From Streptococcus mitis SK564 (GTDB taxonomy: Bacteria > Bacillota > Bacilli > Lactobacillales > Streptococcaceae), in NCBI RefSeq assembly GCF_000148525.1, contig NZ_AEDU01000017.1, forward strand, positions 1-36,304: a DNA stretch of 36,304 nt. The letters run 5' to 3'. The translations under genes and the position numbers were made by a program. Under the pieces are notes generated by a model, which worked only from the letters and a program-made list of their open reading frames with translations, ran no database searches and was not told the origin of the DNA. Below, one piece after another: positions 17,199 through 24,002 of the stretch (positions within the stretch are counted from its first letter, which is position 1; every line of letters begins with the position of its first letter).

Positions 17199-18440
17199 TT
17201 AATTTGCCCAATCTCCGTTACGGAAGAGTGGTACACGTGTTCCATCCTCACGGATACCATCGATATCCATTTGGTTAGAACCAATCATAAAGTCTACGTG
17301 AACATCTGAACGGTTAAGCCCCGCAGCATCAAGCTCCTCTTCACTCATCTCCGCTCCACCAACAACGCTAGTTGCATAGGCTGCACCGATAGCCAAGTGA
17401 TTTGACGCATTCTCATCGAAAAGGGTGTTAAAGAAGGTAATGCCTGACTGAGAAATTGGGCTTGGATCTGGTACCAAGGCACATTCACCCAAGGCACGCG
17501 CACCCGCATTTTCAAAGACAAGGTCTTTCATGACCTGATCACCCTTATCAGCATTGATATCTACGATTTGTCCATCCTTAAAGGTTACCTTAATACCTTC
17601 GATGATATTTCCATTATAGCTAAGCGGTTTTGTAGAAGTGACATAACCATCTGCGCGACGGAAGTCAGGCGCTGTGAAGACTTCCTCTGTCGGCATATTT
17701 GGCAAGAATCCTTCGCCCTGCGCATTGATAGCGCCAGCTGATTCCCAAACGTGGTTCTTTGGCAAACCAAGTGTCAAATCGGTTCCTGGCGCTGTGTAGT
17801 GAAGGGCTGAAAATTGTTCTTTATTAAGCATATCAGCCATGCTCTTAAGGATAGCTGCATGATTTTCCCAAGCCTTAACAGGATCTTCTTCGTAGACACG
17901 GCAAGTTTTAAAGATTTGGTCCCAAAGAAGATCGACTGCTTCTTCGTCGCTCGCAGCATTTGGAAAGACTTTCTTAGCCCACTCAAGTCCAGCAGCAGCT
18001 GCTACAGTCCAGCTAACCTTGTTGGATTGCGTTGCGATGCGCATTGGCTTCATAGCAAGTCCCATAGCTTTAGCAGAAGCTGAAAGCTTGTCAGCGTCCA
18101 CACCGTTCAAAGCACCTGGATCAGATGAACGAACCCCAAGACGGCTAGCTTTGTTCTCCAAAAGATAGTTCATCTCAGCAATCTTGTATTCTGGCACATT
18201 GTCCAAACGTTCTATCGGTGCATGGAGAAATTTCTCACGGTTAATCACATCATCTGTCCACTGAACGATAACCTCATGCGCACCCAAAGCATAAGCTTCT
18301 TTGACGATTAAGTGAGCCAACTCACGTTGCTCCACATCGATAGAGAGAGCCAAAGTGTGACCAGGTTGCACATTGATTCCATTTGCAACCAATAATTTCG
18401 CATATTTTTCTAGATTTTCTTTAAAATTTGGTAAAACCAT
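17199..18440 (-). CDS. pepS: Aminopeptidase PepS (M29 family)
   Basis: 413 residues. It is a metal-dependent cytoplasmic aminopeptidase related to thermophilic AmpT. Family segments are visible: ALGECALVPDPSPIS and FDENASNHLAIGAAY with metal-binding Glu and His, and DVHVDFMIGSNQMDIDG at the C-terminus. It releases N-terminal residues from peptides, often aromatic or Arg in the lactic-acid-bacterial enzyme. It is preceded by a 50-residue ORF 21 bp away and followed by the GlsB-like gene. The ribosome site is weak (AAAAGAGAAAA). Confidence 0.92.
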   Translation of the reverse strand: MVLPNFKENLEKYAKLLVANGINVQPGHTLALSIDVEQRELAHLIVKEAYALGAHEVIVQWTDDVINREKFLHAPIERLDNVPEYKIAEMNYLLENKASRLGVRSSDPGALNGVDADKLSASAKAMGLAMKPMRIATQSNKVSWTVAAAAGLEWAKKVFPNAASDEEAVDLLWDQIFKTCRVYEEDPVKAWENHAAILKSMADMLNKEQFSALHYTAPGTDLTLGLPKNHVWESAGAINAQGEGFLPNMPTEEVFTAPDFRRADGYVTSTKPLSYNGNIIEGIKVTFKDGQIVDINADKGDQVMKDLVFENAGARALGECALVPDPSPISQSGITFFNTLFDENASNHLAIGAAYATSVVGGAEMSEEELDAAGLNRSDVHVDFMIGSNQMDIDGIREDGTRVPLFRNGDWAN

Positions 18441-18461
18441 GTTGTTTTCTCTTTTCTATTT

Positions 18462-18614
18462 TTATTTTTCTTTCAAAGCAGAGAATAATCCTGCTAAAGC
18501 AATAGCACCTGACAAGAGTGCTGTTGATAGAAGAATTGTCTGATCAGCAAGTTCTAATTGATATTCAAATACCTTCTCAGCCGGCTTATCTTCCGCAAAA
18601 ATTCTTAGTTTCAT
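18462..18614 (-). CDS. Small single-pass membrane protein, 50 residues
   Basis: ATG at 18614 with a strong GGGGGG/GGGGT-type purine site 5 nt upstream, TAA at 18464-18462. The product starts MKLRIFAEDKPAEKVFEYQL, then has a hydrophobic segment from about residue 27 to 46 (ILLSTALLSGAIALAGLF) and a short Lys/Glu tail. The charged N-terminus followed by one C-terminal helix suggests a tail-anchored or regulatory membrane peptide. It lies 20 bp after the toxin gene and 21 bp before pepS, on the same strand. No function is recognised. Confidence 0.65.
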   Translation of the reverse strand: MKLRIFAEDKPAEKVFEYQLELADQTILLSTALLSGAIALAGLFSALKEK

Positions 18615-18634
18615 GAGACCCCCCTTAAAATTTA

Positions 18635-18913
18635 TTAAAATAAATCACTATGACTACCTGTCCTAAGCAAGTTTAAAAGTAATTCTTCCTTGTCTACTTT
18701 ATAAACCAAAAGCCAATCTGGCTGGATATGGCATTCACGAACTCCTTGAAAATGCTTGGATGCTGTCAGTTGATGATCACGATATCTAGCAGGAAGTTCT
18801 TTTTCTTGAACCAGAAAATTTAAAACTTCTTCTAATAATTCTGCCCTCAAACCACGCTTCATAGCCAACTTAAAATCTTTTTTAAACTGTTTATGATAAC
18901 GAATCTTAAGCAC
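18635..18913 (-). CDS. YafQ/RelE-family mRNA interferase toxin
   Basis: 92 residues. It matches type II toxins of the YafQ group, which cut mRNA on the ribosome: QFKKDFK near the N-terminus, RDHQLT (H47), GVRECHIQPDWLLVYK (H62, D66, W67) and LLRTGSHSDLF (R84, H88, C-terminal Phe), so the residues used by YafQ look intact. It overlaps the antitoxin by 8 bp, the usual coupling. It is probably active, though its cleavage specificity is unknown. Confidence 0.9.
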   Translation of the reverse strand: MLKIRYHKQFKKDFKLAMKRGLRAELLEEVLNFLVQEKELPARYRDHQLTASKHFQGVRECHIQPDWLLVYKVDKEELLLNLLRTGSHSDLF

Positions 18914-19169
18914 GCAAATCCTCCATCAAGTCAGAGACTGATTCAAAGGATTGGCTCATATTACGATTTTGGTCTAAATCCGTTAATACCTCAAGCAACT
19001 TCCGATTCTCGTCTAGTCTAACATCAAAAGGTAATCCCTGATATTGAATAGCCTGACGAAGAAAAATATTGATAGCTGTTGTCATATCCATTCCCAGATT
19101 ACTAAACACCTGTTGAGCCTGCTCCTTCACCTCACTATCCAAACGGATGCTCATACTCGTCTTTGACAT
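18906..19169 (-). CDS. DinJ/RelB-family antitoxin
   Basis: 87 residues. A ribbon-helix-helix N-terminus (SMSIRLDSEVKEQAQQVFSN-like) with the DinJ segment MDMTTAINIFLRQAIQ, and an acidic C-terminal tail that would wrap around the toxin. It should neutralise the YafQ-like toxin and repress their shared promoter. RBS AGAGGGTGAGAG. The first gene of the pair, reading out of the DUF262 island on the same strand but behind its own promoter. Confidence 0.9.
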   Translation of the reverse strand: MSKTSMSIRLDSEVKEQAQQVFSNLGMDMTTAINIFLRQAIQYQGLPFDVRLDENRKLLEVLTDLDQNRNMSQSFESVSDLMEDLRA

Positions 19170-19193
19170 ACTCTCACCCTCTTTCTATAGACT

Positions 19194-19222
19194 ATTTTAA
19201 CAAAAAAGAAGGCTAATGTAAA
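19194..19222 (-). promoter_or_regulatory. Toxin-antitoxin promoter nested in the upstream terminator
   Basis: On the minus strand, -35 TTTACA (19222-19217), 17-nt spacer, -10 TAAAAT (19199-19194). The -35 lies in the downstream arm of the terminator stem, and its T-tail forms the promoter spacer. Confidence 0.6.
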
Positions 19223-19243
19223 TCTATTGGATATACATTAGCC
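19205..19243 (-). terminator. Terminator of the DUF262 operon
   Basis: GGCTAATGTA and TACATTAGCC form a perfect 10-bp stem around a 13-nt loop, followed on the minus strand by TTCTTTTTT. It is 15 bp after the DUF262-DUF1524 stop codon. The same inverted repeat could also serve as an antitoxin operator. Confidence 0.75.
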
Positions 19244-19258
19244 TCTTTGGATAGATGA

Positions 19259-21142
19259 TTATCGTTGCTCTGATGACTTATTTTCTATAAAATGATTTAC
19301 CCTAGTCAAGATCTCTTTTTCCAGTTCTGTTATTTGTTCCGGACCCCAACCAGAATCTTTTTTAGAAGTTATCTTTGCCATCATCTGTAATTTTAAACTC
19401 TGACGATGGAATATCCCTTCTCTTTCCCATTGTTCTAATTTAGCCTCTGGATAGGAGTTGCCAAACCGGGAGTTCTGACTATCGGTAATGATACAAAGAT
19501 TGCCAAAGGAATGTAAAAACTCAGCAGGTAATTGGCTCTCTCCATCATGTCCATTTGGATTCTGAGGATACCAATGCTCTATGGAGCGACGATATGCAAA
19601 TTTAAAATCTTTAAACTCAATATCGTAATCTTTCTTCAATTCTTCACGATTTTTCCACAAAACATAATCCACAAAGTTAAAAGCGTAAACAGGAATTACC
19701 CCATATTTTTTGATACTTTTATCTTCGGTAAACAATCTTTCCTCAGCATATCTCACTGCCATTTTTTCAAGAAAATCCTTAAAAAGACTAGCAAATTCTG
19801 TTTGATTTAACTCTTCAATATGGTTAAAGAGGAATTGCAAGATTTCATATAACCAACGACTATCACGATTAGCAGTAAAGGTCACAGCAAACATGGATTG
19901 AAGGAGGATAATGTTTTTGTTTAAATTGTCAAAAGTATTGTTTTGATAATTAATTCGAACATATCTCCATCCTCCATTTTCATTTCGTTGATATGTCTCA
20001 TACTTACCTCGCTTGATTTGCCATTCGGTTTCATTTTCTAATTGAACATTTTTTACGATTAGCGTATCAAATATATGCTTCATAGTCAGAAGTAGTTGCC
20101 CAAATTGTTGGACCCATTTTCTATCTCGACGTTCAATTTGAAATATTGTCAATAATTTTTTATCATCAAATGTAGTTTCGTCATTTCCTTCCATGATAAA
20201 AAAAACTTGAAGCAAAAATGTTGGAAAATCAATTACAGTCGTATAATTTGAAATATCTGCTCCATTATTTACTAAGCTACTACTTTCATATTTTGTCTGA
20301 GTAATTGCATCTAGTAAACTTCGTTGCTCAATTTTTTTTACTCTTATTTTCTCAAATACACTTTCCAATTTGAAGTTAGTAAATTCTTTACCAAAAATTT
20401 TCTCCCCCTCTTCATCAGTATTGTTTGGTCTACTTCGAATTTGAAAAGTTTTTATTACCGGCTTATCAAATTCTGCACAGGCATCCCAAATTCTCGCAAA
20501 TCTTTGTGCCATTTCTTGATCTTCACCGAACTTAGCCATCATTTGTGCCTTGAGAATCTCATGAGCCTCTAGTTGTTCTCCTCGAGAGTTGAAACGTTCG
20601 AAATAAAGATTCAAATCTAAATCTTCAGGAAGTATACTCCGAAAAATGATAACATTCTCAAAAAGATAATCAACGAAAGACTGAGGATCAAGACGGCGCT
20701 CCTCTAGCACTTTTTTCAATGCGTCTCTAGCATGTCCGTAACCTCTAGTCAGCTCATTTTCATCGCCCTCTAAAATTTTTTTCTTGGCAAATAGATCTTG
20801 AATATTCTTATTTGATTTCTTCCGAGCTGGGAAGGTAAGATTGACAGCCTTCAATCTATCAAAACCAAACTCATGCTTCAAAGCTAAGGCAATCAAATTA
20901 AGGGCTGTTGTTCGTTGTTGCCCATCTATGATTTTGAAAATGTCATTCTCTTTATTAACGACTAATGTTCCAATATAATAATTATAATTGTCTCTATTTT
21001 CTTGAAAAGCATCTGCTACGTCGTTCAATAACTGCTCAATTTCATCATAAGTCCAAGCAAAATTTCTCTGATAAAGAGGGATAGCATAGGTATCTTCATT
21101 TAACAAACGATTAACTGATAAGCTTATATGTGTTTCTACCAT
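19259..21142 (-). CDS. DUF262-DUF1524 protein, GmrSD-like nuclease
   Basis: 627 residues. The N-terminal DUF262 (GmrS-like, ParB-fold NTPase) has IPLYQRNFAW (21-30), IIDGQQRTT (D73-R77) and FERFNSRGEQLEAHEILKA. The C-terminal DUF1524 (GmrD-like HNH nuclease) has the SIEHWYPQNP motif with the predicted catalytic His (H523), then FGNLCIITDSQNSRFGN. This architecture is that of GmrSD type IV restriction enzymes, which cleave modified phage DNA, and of SspE. The target modification here is unknown. It overlaps the preceding DUF262 gene by 7 bp and ends the four-gene operon. Confidence 0.9.
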   Translation of the reverse strand: MVETHISLSVNRLLNEDTYAIPLYQRNFAWTYDEIEQLLNDVADAFQENRDNYNYYIGTLVVNKENDIFKIIDGQQRTTALNLIALALKHEFGFDRLKAVNLTFPARKKSNKNIQDLFAKKKILEGDENELTRGYGHARDALKKVLEERRLDPQSFVDYLFENVIIFRSILPEDLDLNLYFERFNSRGEQLEAHEILKAQMMAKFGEDQEMAQRFARIWDACAEFDKPVIKTFQIRSRPNNTDEEGEKIFGKEFTNFKLESVFEKIRVKKIEQRSLLDAITQTKYESSSLVNNGADISNYTTVIDFPTFLLQVFFIMEGNDETTFDDKKLLTIFQIERRDRKWVQQFGQLLLTMKHIFDTLIVKNVQLENETEWQIKRGKYETYQRNENGGWRYVRINYQNNTFDNLNKNIILLQSMFAVTFTANRDSRWLYEILQFLFNHIEELNQTEFASLFKDFLEKMAVRYAEERLFTEDKSIKKYGVIPVYAFNFVDYVLWKNREELKKDYDIEFKDFKFAYRRSIEHWYPQNPNGHDGESQLPAEFLHSFGNLCIITDSQNSRFGNSYPEAKLEQWEREGIFHRQSLKLQMMAKITSKKDSGWGPEQITELEKEILTRVNHFIENKSSEQR

Positions 21143-22449
21143 TTATTTTTTTCCTCTTCTATAATCTTGTCCACAGTATAATTTTCAAATAATTCTCTAT
21201 CTATCTTGACCATAAAATCATTCGGAGTGACAGCATGAGATAAAAGTTGAAATAGCTTTTGAACCTCTTTTTGTCTAAAACTTCCACCAGCAGCGTATTT
21301 CCCTACCGTTGCATCATATATGGCTTTAGACTTAACCCGAGGGTAATAAGACCAAATAAACAAGGTCTCTACTATCTCCTTTGATAACTCATCTTTTCCA
21401 AATCTATCTGCAAAAAGTGAACAAATATTTAAGAATATATTGTGACACTTGAGGTAGCGTCCTTTTGAGCTATTGTAAATGTTCAACATACCTTCTGGGT
21501 AAGCTACATTTTTTTCTTCCTCCTCTGACTCATTAGAGACCCCTAACTGTTTATTTAAAAAATTTTTATGAACTCTAATAGTTTCATGAGCAGATTCAAT
21601 ATACTCAAAAAATTTACTTCCATCAATGATTGGCATAGTAATTGACATAGGAAAATTTTCAATATGACGATACAATTCTAGATATGGAAAGTTCTGATTC
21701 AAATCAACGCCTTTAAAATCGTCAATAAAATCCTCTGTAAAACGGAGATAAGAGCCATAACGCTTGTTTGTTAATCCTGTCTCTCCTCGCGACCAACGTC
21801 TCATACGAAAAAGATGTTTATCAAACAACTCTTTGAGACTTAAATCTTTATCTTCCACAAATTTCTCCCACTTTTCAACAATCTTTTCATCTTCTGAATC
21901 TTGCTTGCGAAGATGATAGGCTTTGAGCAAATCATGAGGTTCTAAAGATTTTCCACGATTATTCTGAGAATCAAATAGCTGAAAGGCCTCTGATAATCGT
22001 TCCTGTGGCATAGTAATCACGGAGACAGAACAATTTTCCAATAAAAAGTTGCAAATATCTTTTGCCTGATTTTCGCCGACCAATTGAGTCAAATTTTCCC
22101 ACTCATTATAATTTTCACTCGCATGATAGCAAGATAGCTCTCCAAATACAGCACTACTCAGCAGTTGCTTAGCACCCTTATAATTCTCTAAATCATCTAA
22201 TAAATGAAGAAACAAGGAAATTGAAATTAGCCGTTGCTGTCCATCGACAATATCTAAGTATTCATCATTTTCATGCAAGATAACGGAACCAATCTGATAT
22301 TCCTTCTTCCCCATAGCATCTCGTAAATCATAAAAAAGATTACGGATATGTTTTCTGTTCCATTTATATGGTCTTTGATAAGAAGGAATTCGCAAATTCC
22401 CTTCTTTCAATAGTTCTCCAACCTTTTTAGAAGTAAATTGAATAGTCAT
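21136..22449 (-). CDS. DUF262 protein without a nuclease domain
   Basis: 437 residues. DUF262 motifs are intact: IPSYQRPYKW (21-30), IVDGQQRLIS (D69-R73) and FDSQNNRGKSLEPHDLLKA. The C-terminal half is predicted helical and lacks the EHxxPQ/HNH signature of DUF1524. It is therefore a GmrS-like NTPase/sensor subunit paired with the nuclease-bearing paralogue downstream, with which it shares a 7-bp gene overlap. Paired DUF262 genes are seen in many defence islands; the division of labour is unknown. The start is 7 bp after the WYL gene stop. Confidence 0.85.
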   Translation of the reverse strand: MTIQFTSKKVGELLKEGNLRIPSYQRPYKWNRKHIRNLFYDLRDAMGKKEYQIGSVILHENDEYLDIVDGQQRLISISLFLHLLDDLENYKGAKQLLSSAVFGELSCYHASENYNEWENLTQLVGENQAKDICNFLLENCSVSVITMPQERLSEAFQLFDSQNNRGKSLEPHDLLKAYHLRKQDSEDEKIVEKWEKFVEDKDLSLKELFDKHLFRMRRWSRGETGLTNKRYGSYLRFTEDFIDDFKGVDLNQNFPYLELYRHIENFPMSITMPIIDGSKFFEYIESAHETIRVHKNFLNKQLGVSNESEEEEKNVAYPEGMLNIYNSSKGRYLKCHNIFLNICSLFADRFGKDELSKEIVETLFIWSYYPRVKSKAIYDATVGKYAAGGSFRQKEVQKLFQLLSHAVTPNDFMVKIDRELFENYTVDKIIEEEKNKW

Positions 22450-22456
22450 TTTATCC

Positions 22457-23407
22457 TCATCTATATTTATCTATCATTTCTTGAACTGTTTGCTTCATAT
22501 CCTCTACTAAAATTCGAGGAGACAAAATAGTGACTGCTTCCCCTTGTCCCAGCAACCAGCGTTTAAGCCCCGGTGTATGCTGACTTTCAAACTGAAAATG
22601 AGTCCAGTCGCCATTTTTCCCAACTATTTTTGCATTTGGAAATTGGTCCATCACAATAGTCGGATCATTCAAATACTCGATCTCAATACTGATTTTCTTC
22701 CCGATAAAAGCATCTACTCTCTCGTTACGAATGTCGCCATCTCTAAATTTATCTCGATAAGAAATAGAAGGTTTCTCTATACCACTAAGAGACCATGACT
22801 GGATACGGTCTACTCTTAAAGTAATATAAGTAGCATGTTTCAACTGGTAAACAACCAGATAGAAATAATGATTATCATAGTAAAGAGAGACTGGCAAAAC
22901 AGTCTGCCTCTTAGAAGATTCAGAATAAGGTTTTTGATAGATAATATCTAGAACCTGTTCATGCAAAATAGCTTCTGATAAATTCCAAATTTTCTCTATT
23001 CTATTTTGTTGATCCGTTAAGGGAGCATAGTTAAGCTTTTCGCTGCCAATGATCTGCTCAATTTCTTTCTGATCAGCACGGGGAACCAAGACCAGTAAAT
23101 TATTTAGTAAGCTAGCAATTTCTGGTCTGTTCAGTGCTCGATTTTCCAATAAAATCTTTGAAATAACGAGAATATCCTTTTTATTAAAAACTGACTTACT
23201 TGATAGGCTATACTTATTTGTTTTACGACTATAAAGCAAGTCTCCACTAAAATCGGGATAACTGGATAAAATATCACGAAGGAGCGAAAAATCTCTCTGT
23301 ATCGTCTTTTCACTAACCTCAAATTCCTGAGCCAGTTGCTTTTTTCCTAACGGAGTCCCAAACTGTAAACGTAAAAAGATTGTTAGTAGTCTCTCTTGAT
23401 CATTCAT
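22457..23407 (-). CDS. WYL-domain transcriptional regulator
   Basis: 316 residues. The N-terminal helix-turn-helix (KKQLAQEFEVSEKTIQRDFSLLRDIL, about residues 22-48) is of the DeoR/HTH_11 type. A WYL domain follows from about residue 140, with YFYLVVYQ at the core position (Trp replaced by Phe) and RVDRIQSW. The C-terminus resembles the WCX extension. WYL proteins often control defence islands (BrxR, CapW) and respond to nucleic-acid ligands. It lies 15 bp after the AAA+ gene and before two DUF262 genes, so it probably regulates this operon; the 29-bp inverted repeat upstream is a candidate operator. Confidence 0.88.
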   Translation of the reverse strand: MNDQERLLTIFLRLQFGTPLGKKQLAQEFEVSEKTIQRDFSLLRDILSSYPDFSGDLLYSRKTNKYSLSSKSVFNKKDILVISKILLENRALNRPEIASLLNNLLVLVPRADQKEIEQIIGSEKLNYAPLTDQQNRIEKIWNLSEAILHEQVLDIIYQKPYSESSKRQTVLPVSLYYDNHYFYLVVYQLKHATYITLRVDRIQSWSLSGIEKPSISYRDKFRDGDIRNERVDAFIGKKISIEIEYLNDPTIVMDQFPNAKIVGKNGDWTHFQFESQHTPGLKRWLLGQGEAVTILSPRILVEDMKQTVQEMIDKYR

Positions 23408-23422
23408 CTAAAGTCCTTTTTA

Positions 23423-23923
23423 TTAATCTTCAAGCGATGTTAGACACGCTGTCATTCCCCACTTAAAACGCACAATCAAACGAGATTGAACATTTTTCAA
23501 CTGATCTGGTTCAGAATTACCGGATAAAACAATTTGCGTTTTCCTACCAAAGAAAGAATTAAAGAGGTTGAAAAATTTTTCTTGAATCATATCATCTTTT
23601 TCTTCCAATACCTGAATATCATCTACTAGTAGAAGATCCAACTCCTCACCTCTAACTTTTTGTATTTCTAGCTCATTTTCTAATAAGTTTTCGGCAGAAA
23701 TATATTTTACTCTCTTTTCTGGATTGTTCTCAAGAACCTTATTTCCAATTGCTAGCAGGAGATGTGTTTTTCCTGAACCTGATTCACCATAAATATAAAA
23801 TGGACTGTATTTTAAGCCTAAGTTCTTTACTACTTCTAAGGCTTCTTTCTTTGCTAAAGCATTACCATCTTTTTCTACAAAATTTTCAAATTGATATTTG
23901 TTATCTAATCCGGTATTATTCAT
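23423..23923 (-). CDS. Minimal DnaA-like AAA+ ATPase
   Basis: 166 residues. It aligns with the base of DnaA domain III only: KYQFENFVEKDGNALA corresponds to the DnaA box I region, Walker A is YGESGSGKTHLL (46-53), Walker B is LLLVDDIQ (97-104), sensor-I-like IVLSGN follows, and the Arg-finger region is SRLIVRFKWG (R148, R152). It stops about a dozen residues later, so it lacks DnaA domains I-II, the lid and the DNA-binding domain IV. It is shorter than Hda or DnaC-type loaders. RBS AAAAGAGG. First gene of the four-gene operon. It could be a functional AAA+ partner or a decayed paralogue; the tight coupling with the next genes favours function. Confidence 0.8.
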   Translation of the reverse strand: MNNTGLDNKYQFENFVEKDGNALAKKEALEVVKNLGLKYSPFYIYGESGSGKTHLLLAIGNKVLENNPEKRVKYISAENLLENELEIQKVRGEELDLLLVDDIQVLEEKDDMIQEKFFNLFNSFFGRKTQIVLSGNSEPDQLKNVQSRLIVRFKWGMTACLTSLED

Positions 23924-23942
23924 CGTTTAAACCTCTTTTTCT

Positions 23943-23951
23943 TTTATACCA
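23943..23951 (-). promoter_or_regulatory. Promoter of the AAA+/WYL/DUF262 operon
   Basis: Extended -10 TGG-TATAAA on the minus strand (TATAAA 23948-23943), about 20 bp before the ATG. There is no clear -35; the inverted repeat at 23964-23992 occupies that region. Confidence 0.5.
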
Positions 23952-23963
23952 TAAGTATAACAA

Positions 23964-23992
23964 AACAGATGGACAATATTTGTCCGTCTGTT
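23964..23992. promoter_or_regulatory. 29-bp inverted repeat: candidate operator and/or polC terminator
   Basis: Arms AACAGA and GGACAA (one base between them) mirror TTGTCC and TCTGTT across a TAT centre; only one position per arm fails to match. It ends 12 bp upstream of the extended -10 of the AAA+ operon, typical for a dimeric or tetrameric regulator site. It is also 10 bp after the polC stop and followed on the minus strand by TTTTGTT, so it may double as a weak terminator. Confidence 0.65.
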
Positions 23993-24002
23993 AATTTTTT
24001 TC

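Noticed and set aside
23408..23923. The mini DnaA-like gene as a frameshifted part of a longer DnaA paralogue
   Set aside because: The WYL gene begins 15 bp after its stop with its own RBS, so no room remains for the missing lid and domain IV; no DnaA-like residues were seen in nearby frames.
18635..24002. Prophage, ICE or IS origin for the accessory island
   Set aside because: No integrase, transposase, terminal repeats or tRNA target was found; AT-richness and gene content suggest acquisition but the mechanism is not visible.
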